From NCBI GenBank assembly GCA_937982115.1, contig CALJNE010000004.1:1-64000 (forward strand): a stretch of 64,000 nucleotides of DNA. Reading direction: 5' to 3'. Of this stretch, positions 50,017 to 59,833 are shown one piece after another. Each line of letters opens with the position of its first letter. The first letter of the stretch is position 1. The notes under the pieces are model-generated. The model did no database searches. It was not told the DNA's origin and saw only the letters and a list, made by a program, of their open reading frames with translations. The stretch comes from an uncultured Bacteroidales bacterium (GTDB lineage Bacteria > Bacteroidota > Bacteroidia > Bacteroidales > ML635J-15). A program made the position numbers and the translations under genes.

Positions 50017-51297
50017 ATGAGATACGACGAACAAGTTTTTGAAATCATTAAAAAAGAAAAAGAACGTCAGATGCATGGCATAGAGCTCATTGCTTCTGAA
50101 AATTTTGTCAGCCCACAAGTTCTCGAAGCTATGGGTTCAGTAATGACTAATAAATATGCCGAAGGTTATCCCGGGAAAAGATATTACGGCGGTTGTCAGT
50201 TTGTTGACATGACCGAACAATTGGCAATTGATCGTTTAAAACAACTTTTTGATGCTGAATATGCTAATGTGCAACCACACTCCGGAGCACAGGCTAATAT
50301 GGCAGTTTTCCTGGCTTGCATGAAACCCGGTGATACTTTCTTAGGTCTGGACTTAGCTCATGGCGGACACCTTTCTCACGGTTCTCCAGTAAACTTCTCC
50401 GGTTTATGGTATAAAGCAGTATCATACCATTTAAAAGAAGAAACCGGAATGGTTGACTACGACGAAATGGAAGCTCTCGCGTTAGAACATAAACCCAAAA
50501 TTATCGTTGGTGGGGCATCAGCTTACAGTAGAGATTGGGACTACGAAAGAATGCGTGCTATTGCCGACAAAGTTGGGGCTATTCTTATGGTTGATATGGC
50601 TCATCCTGCCGGACTTATTGCTGCAGAATTGCTCAAAAATCCTGTAAAATATGCTCACATAGTTACTTCTACTACTCATAAAACTTTACGTGGACCTAGA
50701 GGCGGTATCATTCTTATTGGAAAAGATTTTGAAAACCCATGGGGATTAAAAACTCCAAAAGGTGAAATCAAAATGATGTCGGATATTATAAATTCTTCTG
50801 TTTTCCCAGGAGTTCAAGGTGGTCCGCTCGAACATGTTATTGCTGCTAAAGCTGTTGCTTTTGGCGAAGCATTAAGTCCTGAGTTTAAAGAATATCAAAT
50901 GCAGGTAAAGAAAAATGCAGCTGCGATGGCTAAAGCATTCCTTGAATTAGGTTATAAAATCGTTTCTAACGGAACTGATAATCACTCAATGTTAATTGAC
51001 CTGAGAACAAAATATCCCGACATCACCGGAAAAGCGGTTGAAAATACTCTTGTTCAAGCAGATATTACTGTTAATAAAAACATGGTTCCTTTTGATCACA
51101 GATCTCCATTTACCACTTCGGGATTGAGAGTTGGAACTCCAGCAATTACTACTCGTGGATTGAAAGAAGAACACATGGAGCCAATTGTTAAATTAATTGA
51201 TAAAGTTATCGCAAATATTAATGACGAAAATGTTATTACCGAAGTTCGCAAACAGGTTAATGAAATGATGAGCCCATTCCCATTATTTGCTTACTAA
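50017..51297 (+). CDS. glyA: Serine hydroxymethyltransferase
   Basis: [52 protein letters not shown]. Confidence 0.97.
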   Translation: MRYDEQVFEIIKKEKERQMHGIELIASENFVSPQVLEAMGSVMTNKYAEGYPGKRYYGGCQFVDMTEQLAIDRLKQLFDAEYANVQPHSGAQANMAVFLACMKPGDTFLGLDLAHGGHLSHGSPVNFSGLWYKAVSYHLKEETGMVDYDEMEALALEHKPKIIVGGASAYSRDWDYERMRAIADKVGAILMVDMAHPAGLIAAELLKNPVKYAHIVTSTTHKTLRGPRGGIILIGKDFENPWGLKTPKGEIKMMSDIINSSVFPGVQGGPLEHVIAAKAVAFGEALSPEFKEYQMQVKKNAAAMAKAFLELGYKIVSNGTDNHSMLIDLRTKYPDITGKAVENTLVQADITVNKNMVPFDHRSPFTTSGLRVGTPAITTRGLKEEHMEPIVKLIDKVIANINDENVITEVRKQVNEMMSPFPLFAY

Positions 51298-51303
51298 CAT
51301 AAA

Positions 51304-51331
51304 AAAATGGAGAAGGCAACTTCTCCATTTT
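51304..51331. terminator. Bidirectional terminator between convergent glyA and sixA
   Basis: AAAATGGAGAAG-GCAA-CTTCTCCATTTT perfect 12-bp hairpin. Confidence 0.85.
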
Positions 51332-51333
51332 TT

Positions 51334-51822
51334 TTATAAAGTTTTTGGTGTAATAAACTCCTTCAAAACTCCGCATCCGGGTTCAATATCTTCCCATTTA
51401 TAAATATCAAGTTCAATATGTGCGACTCCTGATGTTGGAACATTATCTATATTTTCATTGGCCAGCATATTTAAAAAACCTGTAGTTCCCGGATTGTGGC
51501 TAACAATCATTATGTGCTTAAGTTTTAAATTTTGCTCCATCAAAACTTCGAAATACTCGGACGTAGAACAAAGATATAATTCATCAACAAATTCAATTTT
51601 ATCTTCAGGATATCCGATTTTTTCAGCTATTGTAAGGGCGGTTTGTTCGGCCCTAACAGCCGGACTCGAAATTATCAAATCCACTTTCGGAAGATTTTTT
51701 GCAATAAAATCTCCGATTTTCGGAGCATCATTCATTCCTCTCTCATTCAAAGGACGATCGAAATCAGATAAATCATTATCCCAATCTGATTTAGCATGAC
51801 GAACTAAAGTCAAAAGTTTCAT
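51334..51822 (-). CDS. sixA: SixA-type histidine phosphatase
   Basis: LLTLVRHAKSDWDND and MIVSHNPGTTGFLN. Confidence 0.85.
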   Translation of the reverse strand: MKLLTLVRHAKSDWDNDLSDFDRPLNERGMNDAPKIGDFIAKNLPKVDLIISSPAVRAEQTALTIAEKIGYPEDKIEFVDELYLCSTSEYFEVLMEQNLKLKHIMIVSHNPGTTGFLNMLANENIDNVPTSGVAHIELDIYKWEDIEPGCGVLKEFITPKTL

Positions 51823-51889
51823 TTTCTTTAAAATTCTTGATTTTTTTAATTATTACTTGATTTACTATCACATAAATATGATTAAATTA

Positions 51890-52903
51890 TCATTTAACTC
51901 GAAGTTTTTGCCCAATTTGTAAAGTGGTATTTTCACTTATTCCATTGATATTACAGAGATATTGAACAGATACGCCATAACGTCTGGAAATACCCCACAG
52001 TGTATCTCCGCTTGCAACTGTATGGTATTGTGCTTGCGATAATTGTCGAACATGTTCGAACATTGAGGGCATTAATATCAATTTGTCGGAATAAAGTTCA
52101 AAAGTTTCTGGATTTATAAAACTAAGCGGATCAAAAGGATTGTCCTTATACCTAACTTCAAAATGTAGATGCGGAGAATATGATCTACCTGTACTTCCCC
52201 CCAATCCTATTGGTTCTCCGGCCTTTATAATCTGGTTGTTTTCGACATAACGTTTGCTCAAGTGAGCATAATAAGTTTCCAACCCGTTGAAGTGCCTGAT
52301 AATGATCAAATTTCCATAACCACCTCTATTCCACCCGGAATATCTGACTACTCCATCAAAAGCTGCAACAACTGTATCGCCGATATTCAAATCAATATCT
52401 ATTCCATTGTGATGCGAACCTCTTCGCCATCCAAAATTTGAATACAGTTTCCCCTTATACGGCATTGCAAAACCGAAGTTCTCAGTTACTAAGGCAATGA
52501 CAACAGTATCCTGAATTTTCGCAAAATCATAACTGCCGTATGCAAAAATATTTATTGTATCCCACTTTTCAGAAAAAACAATTGTAGAATCAAGTTTTAA
52601 TTGTTTTTCTCTGATAATATATTCATAAGTGGCTAAGGAATCTTGTTTTTTCAATTCTGCAATAACATAATCATGATTTTCGTATTTCCACGTATAATCA
52701 TCGAAAATAAGAACAGTATATCCATTTATTTCGGACTTACCAATGATCTTTGATGAATTCTGTGCCTTCAACTTCGGCTGAAACAGAAAACAAATCAAAA
52801 ATAATAATGTAAAAACTTTAATCATCAAAAAATTTTTCGCAAAAAAAATAAAACTTTCAAAATAAACAATATGTTTACTAAAAATTCCTGTGATTTCTGC
52901 CAA
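51890..52903 (-). CDS. M23 family metallopeptidase with C-terminal LysM (probable start ~52825)
   Basis: GWRRGSHHNGIDIDLNIGDTVVAAFDGVV, SPHLHFEVRY, YHTVASGDTLWGISRRYGVSVQYLCNINGI. Confidence 0.92.
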   Translation of the reverse strand: MAEITGIFSKHIVYFESFIFFAKNFLMIKVFTLLFLICFLFQPKLKAQNSSKIIGKSEINGYTVLIFDDYTWKYENHDYVIAELKKQDSLATYEYIIREKQLKLDSTIVFSEKWDTINIFAYGSYDFAKIQDTVVIALVTENFGFAMPYKGKLYSNFGWRRGSHHNGIDIDLNIGDTVVAAFDGVVRYSGWNRGGYGNLIIIRHFNGLETYYAHLSKRYVENNQIIKAGEPIGLGGSTGRSYSPHLHFEVRYKDNPFDPLSFINPETFELYSDKLILMPSMFEHVRQLSQAQYHTVASGDTLWGISRRYGVSVQYLCNINGISENTTLQIGQKLRVK

Positions 52904-53669
52904 AACCTTGTCGTTTTAGAGTTTCATGTACGTTAATTTCGGTTTCGTTCACCAAAAAATCTCCAATCGGTTGTATTAGATCAGGGCTGTCTAAATTCGG
53001 ATTTTTAATTTTTGGCGAAACCGGATATGCATTCAAAATGTCTGATTCAGGAGGCTCGAGCATATCGGTTACGTCTGTCAATGCTAAAGATGGATTTAAC
53101 CACTTGTCCTCATCGGCTGGTTTTAGAATTACAGGACAACGATGATGCGGTATTTTTCTCATAAATTCATTGGCTACAGTTGTTATAATAGAATATCCTC
53201 TTATAATTTGCCCTGTTTGTGGATTTTCCCAATCATCATATATGCCGGCAAAAGCAAATGGTCGTTGTTTATTTCGCAGGAATACTACATAAGGTTTAGA
53301 TAAACCTTCCTGAGTAGTTCCTTCAATAAAGGCATCGGCTATCACCAAACATCTTTTGTGGCGTATTGATTTTCGAAAAGCCGGCTTCAAAATTATATCT
53401 TTGGCTCCTTTGTAATTGCAATCATTTTCTTGATTTCGGTCTCCTTCGGCTCGAGCATTGAATAAATACATCGTTTTTTTTGACCAATGTGGTGTCAGTC
53501 CGAAAATTGCACTTTCAATTTTTTTAACATTTTCATTTGTAATAATCAATCCATTTTTCCCGGGCGAAATGTTATAGAAAGGGTTAAAATTTATATTATC
53601 AGAAATCCGAGCATTAAATCTTTGCTCAATAACCTCGAGTTTTTGCACTAAAATATATCTGCCACACAT
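52878..53669 (-). CDS. SOS response-associated peptidase (YedK/HMCES family)
   Basis: MCGRYILVQ, FNARAEG, CLVIADAFIEG, HHRCPVIL. Confidence 0.92.
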   Translation of the reverse strand: MCGRYILVQKLEVIEQRFNARISDNINFNPFYNISPGKNGLIITNENVKKIESAIFGLTPHWSKKTMYLFNARAEGDRNQENDCNYKGAKDIILKPAFRKSIRHKRCLVIADAFIEGTTQEGLSKPYVVFLRNKQRPFAFAGIYDDWENPQTGQIIRGYSIITTVANEFMRKIPHHRCPVILKPADEDKWLNPSLALTDVTDMLEPPESDILNAYPVSPKIKNPNLDSPDLIQPIGDFLVNETEINVHETLKRQGFGRNHRNF

Positions 53670-53725
53670 AAAAGTTTGTTTTTCTAAATCAAAATAATAA
53701 ACAAATTTACATTAATATTGCAAGC

Positions 53726-54628
53726 ATGAAAAAACAAAATAAAGCATATCTTTTTGCACTGTCTGCTGTTCTTTGCTGGTCAACGGTTGGAACGGCATTC
53801 AAATTAACTCTCCAATACCTTGATAATTTCAACATGTTGTTTTGGGCAGTGCCTTTTGCAATTTTTATTGTTAGTATTTTTCTGTTTTTTGAAAAACAAA
53901 AATTTAAACTGTTAACTTTTAAAGAATTCTTGTTTTCGGCAATTGGAGGTTTTTTAAATCCATTTTTTTATTACCTGATATTGTTCAAGGCTTATGATGT
54001 GCTGGCGGCTCAGGAAGCTCTAACGCTTAACTATTTATGGCCTGTTGTTCTGGTATTACTCTCAATTCCTGTTTTAAAACAAAAGATAAACTTTATCGGA
54101 ATTTTTGCCTTATTGATTTCATTTTTCGGAAGTCTTTTTATCGCAACACATGGTAATGTTTTTTCTCTCAGTTTTTCAAACTCTTACGGTGTATTTCTGG
54201 CAATACTGAGTACTTTTATCTGGGCTGCCTTCTGGCTGTTAAATCTTTTTGATAAAAGAAACGAAAGCACAAAACTTTTCTATAATTTTAGTTTGGGAAT
54301 GATTTACTTAATTATTTACGGAATAATTACTCAAAAAATTAAAATTCCTGAATTTTACGGCTTAGCAGGGGCTGCTTACATCGGGATTTTTGAAATGGGC
54401 TTGACCTTTTTTCTCTGGTTAAAAGCCTTATCGCTTTCGTCGAATACAGCAAAAGTTTCAAATCTTATTTTTCTGTCTCCGTTTATTTCCTTGATAATAA
54501 TTTCTGTAGTTTTAAAAGAATCCATTTCATATTCAACAGTTGTTGGATTAATTTTAATTATCAGCGGAATACTCATTCAAAGATTTTACGGTTCTCAAAA
54601 AGAATGTGATACTAAAAATGTCGGGTAG
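53726..54628 (+). CDS. EamA/DMT superfamily transporter
   Basis: Ten hydrophobic segments; ALSAVLCWSTVGTAFKLTL; duplicated EamA architecture. Confidence 0.88.
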   Translation: MKKQNKAYLFALSAVLCWSTVGTAFKLTLQYLDNFNMLFWAVPFAIFIVSIFLFFEKQKFKLLTFKEFLFSAIGGFLNPFFYYLILFKAYDVLAAQEALTLNYLWPVVLVLLSIPVLKQKINFIGIFALLISFFGSLFIATHGNVFSLSFSNSYGVFLAILSTFIWAAFWLLNLFDKRNESTKLFYNFSLGMIYLIIYGIITQKIKIPEFYGLAGAAYIGIFEMGLTFFLWLKALSLSSNTAKVSNLIFLSPFISLIIISVVLKESISYSTVVGLILIISGILIQRFYGSQKECDTKNVG

Positions 54629-55676
54629 AATTTTTCATGTAATTTGCCACCAAACAAACGTGAACAGGAATTATTTCAACAAGGTCCCCAACATGAAAGT
54701 TTCTAACATTACAAGTACTGATTTTTATTATTCCATGTTCTTGTGATAAGGATATCAGGTTTTCGTCAATATCTGTTTTTAAATTATTTGAAATATGCGA
54801 AATTGCTTTTCCAAAAATATTTTGACCTCCCCAATCCAGAAATTCTTTTCCAAAGTGAACAGAACCACCGTGTATGACAATTTCGTTTCTACCTTCGTTA
54901 ATGTCAACAACCGGACAAAAAACCGAGGCAGCGATATCATCTAATTTACAAACCTGCTTTTGCAACATCATTAAATCATAATACACAAAATTTCCGGGTC
55001 TTATTTCATCTATATCGTTAAAATTTCGGAATACAGAACATGACGGAGTATCCCCAATTGATAACAAAGGCGAATATTCTGAAAAACGAACCTTTAGTTT
55101 TCTTAACTTTTCATACGATTTCGATGCGGTATATAAAATTTCATTTTTATCTTTACAAGAATAAGTTTCGCCTGTGTGGGATAAAAAACCTTTGAAAACA
55201 AGATTCTCTGAATTAGAAATATTTTCTAACATTTTTTCTATTGAGTTGAAATCATCAAAATCAATTCCACTGCGATTTTGACCTGTATTTATTTCAATCC
55301 AAGCATTTGCTTTTATATTTTTAAATTTAGAAACCAACTGCAACGATTCTAGATTGGAAAAACATAATCCTAAAACAGTATTTTTAACCAATATGTTCAA
55401 ATTTCGCTGCTCTCTGACATTAACCGAGAAAGCAATAGTAATGTCGCGAAATCCGAATTGTCTGAAAAAAAGAGCCATCTCAACGGAAGAAACCGTAATT
55501 TTTTCTATTCCAAAATTTTTAAAAATTTTTGCAGTAAAGGCATTATTATGCGTTTTAAAATGAGGTCTGAAAACACAATTCTCAGGTAGTCCTTTCATCA
55601 TATTTTCAATATTTTTGATTACCTGAGAAGTGTTTACAACAAAAGTAGGTGATTTAATTTTAGAATATTTAATCAT
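54612..55676 (-). CDS. PLP-dependent alanine racemase/D-threonine aldolase-like (DSD1-type) enzyme
   Basis: SPTFVVNTSQVIKNIENM, FRPHFKTHNN, IEINTGQNRSGIDF, IHGGSVHFGKE. Confidence 0.8.
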   Translation of the reverse strand: MIKYSKIKSPTFVVNTSQVIKNIENMMKGLPENCVFRPHFKTHNNAFTAKIFKNFGIEKITVSSVEMALFFRQFGFRDITIAFSVNVREQRNLNILVKNTVLGLCFSNLESLQLVSKFKNIKANAWIEINTGQNRSGIDFDDFNSIEKMLENISNSENLVFKGFLSHTGETYSCKDKNEILYTASKSYEKLRKLKVRFSEYSPLLSIGDTPSCSVFRNFNDIDEIRPGNFVYYDLMMLQKQVCKLDDIAASVFCPVVDINEGRNEIVIHGGSVHFGKEFLDWGGQNIFGKAISHISNNLKTDIDENLISLSQEHGIIKISTCNVRNFHVGDLVEIIPVHVCLVANYMKNSTRHF

Positions 55677-55695
55677 TTTAAATTAAATTAATAGG

Positions 55696-56238
55696 TTAGT
55701 TTTTTCCCTTCTCCCCAACAAAATTATCGGATTTGTTTTTAAACAAAATATTAAAAGATGTTAGACTACCATAACATCTTGTAATATATTGTTGACATGC
55801 TATTTTTTCATCCTCGGGCAAATTACTGGCATTCACTTTTTGCTCCAAAACTCGCAGTCTATCACGAATCATAATGATTTTGTTAAAGAAAGTTGCAATT
55901 GGCATTTCATAAGTTTTTAAATCTCCACTGCCTGGCTTTAAAATTATAGTTCCTCCTCGCCATTTATCTGCGATATGAACGGTTTCCTGAATATCAGAAA
56001 AATTACGCAATATATTAATCAAAGTTTGTTCAATAATTTCCATGCTTACCAAATCATCAGGTTGCTCAATTAAATCAAGCACTTCAATATCACTACTTGT
56101 TTTTAAAATCTCACGCATCCCAAAATCTTGGAATGTAATAATATATGAAGCTGTTTTTACCTGAACAACAACACCAAAACCATATTCCTTGTGATTAACT
56201 CTTGACCCTGGACCCAATAAATATTTATCATCAATCAT
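55696..56238 (-). CDS. Hypothetical protein with N-terminal UvrD/PcrA C-tail-like (Tudor-like) module
   Basis: LGPGSRVNHKEYGFGVVVQVKTASYIITFQDFGMREIL. Confidence 0.45.
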   Translation of the reverse strand: MIDDKYLLGPGSRVNHKEYGFGVVVQVKTASYIITFQDFGMREILKTSSDIEVLDLIEQPDDLVSMEIIEQTLINILRNFSDIQETVHIADKWRGGTIILKPGSGDLKTYEMPIATFFNKIIMIRDRLRVLEQKVNASNLPEDEKIACQQYITRCYGSLTSFNILFKNKSDNFVGEKGKN

Positions 56239-56286
56239 ATTATATTTTTTTTAACAAAAATATATTTTTTTTAAATAATTATTTCG

Positions 56287-56308
56287 TATTTTTGCAAAGT
56301 GTAAAAAT
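56287..56308 (+). promoter_or_regulatory. Candidate ars operon promoter -7 element and overlapping inverted repeat (possible ArsR operator)
   Basis: TATTTTTGC at 56287-56295 matches TAnnTTTG; ATTTTT(9 nt)AAAAAT inverted repeat at 56288-56308. Confidence 0.35.
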
Positions 56309-56334
56309 GATTTTAAATTTTAAAACAAAAATAT

Positions 56335-56580
56335 ATGGAAATTAAAATTTTAGGTCCCGGATGTCCCAAGTGTAAACAACTTCACCGATTAGTAACATCA
56401 GTTGTCGAAGAAAATAACATTAATGCAACAGTATCAAAAGTGGAAGATATAGTAGAAATAATGAATTATGGGGTTATGGTTACTCCCACTTTAATTATTA
56501 ATGACAAAATTGTAATGAAAGGAATAGTACCTTCAAAAGAAGAATTAAAAAGAAAATTAGAAGAATTTTTAAATGGATAA
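56335..56580 (+). CDS. Thioredoxin-like protein, TM0996/MTH895 type
   Basis: MEIKILGPGCPKCKQLHRLV; VMVTPTLIINDKIVMKG. Confidence 0.88.
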   Translation: MEIKILGPGCPKCKQLHRLVTSVVEENNINATVSKVEDIVEIMNYGVMVTPTLIINDKIVMKGIVPSKEELKRKLEEFLNG

Positions 56581-56875
56581 AGTAGAAAAATATTCCGAAG
56601 ATATTATGCTATTAGCAAAATATGCTAAAGTATTAAGTCATCCTGCAAGAATTTTTATTATAAAAGAATTATTAAAGATCAATTCGTGCTGTTATAGTTC
56701 CAACATAGTTGAAAAAATTCCAATTCAACGTTCAACATTATCTCAACATTTAAAAGAGCTAAAATATGTTGGATTAATTAAAGGCGAGGTAGAACCACCC
56801 TTTATTAAGTACTGTTTAGATAAAGAGAATTGGGAAAAATGTAAAAATATTATAAATCAATTTATTAACGAATAA
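56573..56875 (+). CDS. ArsR-family metalloregulator
   Basis: AKVLSHPARIFIIKELLKINSCCYSSNIVEKIPIQRSTLSQHLKELKYVGLIKGEVE wHTH with adjacent Cys pair. Confidence 0.9.
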   Translation: MDKVEKYSEDIMLLAKYAKVLSHPARIFIIKELLKINSCCYSSNIVEKIPIQRSTLSQHLKELKYVGLIKGEVEPPFIKYCLDKENWEKCKNIINQFINE

Positions 56876-56885
56876 TTCAAAAACT

Positions 56886-57302
56886 ATGAAAAAATTATTA
56901 TTTACTAATTTAATTTTATTAGTGTCAGTTATAATGTATTCTCAGAATGCAGAGTTTTATTATTTTAAAGCCAATCTTTCATGTTGCCAAGCTAGAGCTT
57001 GTAATGCTTTGGAAGGAGAATTAAAATCTCTAATTGAGACTAGCTTCCCCAAAGGAGATGTGAAATTTAAAACAATTATGATCGCCGACGAAAATAATAA
57101 AGATATTATAAATAAATATCAAGCAAAATCTCAAACCTGCATTTTAATAGTAAAAAAACGCAATTCTGAATTTTGGTATGATATGACTCCTTTTGTGAAA
57201 AAATATCAATATGCAAAAGAAGATGAAAAAAAACTTCGTGGACAAGAACTAGTTTTAGAAATTCAAAAAAATATAAAATTAAAGAAGAAACATAATATTT
57301 AA
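56886..57302 (+). CDS. Secreted small thiol protein (thioredoxin-like fold suspected)
   Basis: Signal peptide; AEFYYFKANLSCCQARACNALEGEL, a variant of YFHxxxRCxTC in two later operon genes. Confidence 0.55.
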   Translation: MKKLLFTNLILLVSVIMYSQNAEFYYFKANLSCCQARACNALEGELKSLIETSFPKGDVKFKTIMIADENNKDIINKYQAKSQTCILIVKKRNSEFWYDMTPFVKKYQYAKEDEKKLRGQELVLEIQKNIKLKKKHNI

Positions 57303-57311
57303 TACATTTTT

Positions 57312-58028
57312 ATGATTGAATACTTACAAAATATTGCCTATAATTCTGATTTTCCAATACCTGCTGCATTTTTTCTCGGTTTATTAACAGCAATAAGTCC
57401 ATGCCCATTAGCAACAAATATTTCTGCTATTGGTTTTATTAGCAAAGATCTTGAAAATAAAAATAAAGTTTTTATTAACGGCATATTTTACACAATTGGA
57501 CGTTTGGTAACATATACTTTATTGGGAATTATATTAATATCTATTTTAAAACAAGGTGCCAGCATATATAAAATTCAGAGATTTATAAATAGTAATGGGG
57601 AATATTTTATTGGACCTATGCTCTTAATTTTTGGTATTTTTATGCTCGACCTAATAAAAATAAAATTACCATTTTCATCTGGAAAAATATATAATTTAAG
57701 TCAAAAATTTACAAAAGCCGGAAAATTAAATTCTTTTATTTTAGGGATTCTGTTTGCATTAGCATTTTGTCCATATAGTGGTGTTTTATATTTTGGTGCA
57801 TTGATACCATTATCCTTAAGTGCTTCATCTGGGTACTTTTTACCATCAATATATGGAATTGCAACAGGAATACCAGTAATTATTTTTGCTTGGATTTTAG
57901 CTTATAGTGTAACTAGTATCGGTAAAGCCTATAACAACATTAAAACTTTTGAGCTTTGGTTTAGAAAAATTGTAGCGTTAGTATTTATTTTTTTTGGATT
58001 ATATTACTTTAAAATTTTTTTTATATAA
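57312..58028 (+). CDS. CcdA/DsbD-type transmembrane electron-transfer protein
   Basis: AISPCPLATNISAIGFI and LALAFCPYSGVLYFGALIPLS; multiple TM helices. Confidence 0.8.
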   Translation: MIEYLQNIAYNSDFPIPAAFFLGLLTAISPCPLATNISAIGFISKDLENKNKVFINGIFYTIGRLVTYTLLGIILISILKQGASIYKIQRFINSNGEYFIGPMLLIFGIFMLDLIKIKLPFSSGKIYNLSQKFTKAGKLNSFILGILFALAFCPYSGVLYFGALIPLSLSASSGYFLPSIYGIATGIPVIIFAWILAYSVTSIGKAYNNIKTFELWFRKIVALVFIFFGLYYFKIFFI

Positions 58029-58037
58029 TAACTTAAG

Positions 58038-59381
58038 ATGGAAACAAAAAAAGAATTAAAAATTTTAGTGTGGATAATAGTTTTGTTTTTAACAGCATTC
58101 TTCTTACCAATTGAAAGTGCTAGATTTAATGAAGCCATTTATGCTACGTTTGATTTAATTAAATGGTATGCCCGCGAACATGTTATTCTATGTTTATTAC
58201 CAGCTTTTTTTATTGCAGGAGTTATTTCAATTTTTATAAGTCAAGCCTCTGTAATAAAGTATTTTGGGGCAAATGCTAAAAAATGGATTTCTTATACAGT
58301 TGCAGCCGTTTCTGGAACTATTTTAGCCGTTTGTTCATGCACAATTTTACCTTTATTTTCCAGTATTCATAAAAGAGGTGCTGGATTAGGTCCTGCAATT
58401 GCATTTCTTTATTCTGGTCCTGCTATAAATATTTTAGCAATAATTTTAACCGCGCGCATATTAGGTTTTGAAATGGGCATTGCCAGAGTTGTGGGAGCAG
58501 TATCATTTAGTGTTATCATTGGATTAATAATGGCTTTAATTTATCGAAAAGAAGAGAATATAAAAAAAGAAGAGCAAATGAATCTTGTTAGTCCACCTGA
58601 AAAACGCCCATTATGGCAAACAGCATTACATTTTTTCACTCTGGTATTAATTCTAGTATTTGCAAATTGGGGAGCACCAAATAATGGTCAAACATCAGGA
58701 GTATGGTATAATATATACTCAAATAAATGGCTCATAACATCAATATTAAGTATTGTTCTAATGTTTTCATTAATTTATGTGCTCAAAATTAAATGGCAAT
58801 GGGTAATTGTTGCTGGTATTATTACAGCCACATCTGGGATAATATCTTTTAATTTAATCGAAAACACTAAAATTGCTCCACTAGTCCCAATGATTATTGG
58901 AATCATTTCTTTAAGTGTTATAACAATTTTTGATAAAAATGATGAAGATAATAAATCATGGACAATAACCAGTTGGGATTTTATGAAACAAATAATGCCT
59001 TTACTTGCTTTTGGGGTTATTATTGCGGGATTCCTTCTAGGTTCTACTCATGATAATGTAAAAATTTCAGGAATAATTCCTGATGAATGGATTCAATCTT
59101 TAGTTGGAGGTAATAGCATTTTTTCTAATTTTTTTGCTTCGATTGTAGGAGCTTTCATGTATTTCGCCACATTAACAGAGGTGCCAATTTTGCAAGGATT
59201 AATTGCTTCCGGAATGGGAAAAGGACCAGCTTTGGCATTATTGTTAGCCGGACCATCTTTGTCATTACCAAATATGCTAGTTATTCGTGGGGTAATTGGA
59301 ACGCAAAAAACTTTAGTTTATGTAAGTTTGGTTGTTATTATGGCTACTGTCGCAGGGTTAATTTATGGTTCTATATTTTAA
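58038..59381 (+). CDS. ArsP/YraQ-like (DUF318) permease
   Basis: GTILAVCSCTILPLFSSIHKRGAGLGPAIAFLYSGPAINILAIILTARILG. Confidence 0.87.
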   Translation: METKKELKILVWIIVLFLTAFFLPIESARFNEAIYATFDLIKWYAREHVILCLLPAFFIAGVISIFISQASVIKYFGANAKKWISYTVAAVSGTILAVCSCTILPLFSSIHKRGAGLGPAIAFLYSGPAINILAIILTARILGFEMGIARVVGAVSFSVIIGLIMALIYRKEENIKKEEQMNLVSPPEKRPLWQTALHFFTLVLILVFANWGAPNNGQTSGVWYNIYSNKWLITSILSIVLMFSLIYVLKIKWQWVIVAGIITATSGIISFNLIENTKIAPLVPMIIGIISLSVITIFDKNDEDNKSWTITSWDFMKQIMPLLAFGVIIAGFLLGSTHDNVKISGIIPDEWIQSLVGGNSIFSNFFASIVGAFMYFATLTEVPILQGLIASGMGKGPALALLLAGPSLSLPNMLVIRGVIGTQKTLVYVSLVVIMATVAGLIYGSIF

Positions 59382-59397
59382 ATTATAAATTATAATT

Positions 59398-59823
59398 ATG
59401 TTATTAAATAAAGCAAAATTATTATCATTTTTTTCTGGAAATGTTTATAGTATATCTCCCAAAGATGCATATAATCTTTGTATCGAAGGAATGATACTCG
59501 TTGATATTAGAGATAAATCCTTAGTGGAATTTAAAAAATTTGATGTTCCACAAATATTTTATTTACCTATAGAATCCATAGATTTAAATTATAATAGTCT
59601 TAACAATAAGGATATATATATTATTGCTGATTCTTCCGGTCTTTATAGTAAAGACATTACATTATTTTTAAATAAAAAAGGGTTTGATAATGTGTTTAAT
59701 CTTTCAGGAGGAATTTTAGACTGGGAAAGAAGTGGTTTACCTGTAATTACAAATAATAAAGTAATGTTGTCAGGTTCATGTACGTGTCAGTTGAAATTTA
59801 GAAATTATAATGATAAGTCTTAA
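59398..59823 (+). CDS. Rhodanese-like domain protein with Asp at the usual active-site Cys
   Basis: GMILVDIRDKSLVEFKKF; IYIIADSSGLYSKDITLFLNKKGFDNVFNLSGGILDWERSGLPV; C-terminal CTC. Confidence 0.75.
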   Translation: MLLNKAKLLSFFSGNVYSISPKDAYNLCIEGMILVDIRDKSLVEFKKFDVPQIFYLPIESIDLNYNSLNNKDIYIIADSSGLYSKDITLFLNKKGFDNVFNLSGGILDWERSGLPVITNNKVMLSGSCTCQLKFRNYNDKS

Positions 59824-59833
59824 AAAATGAAAA

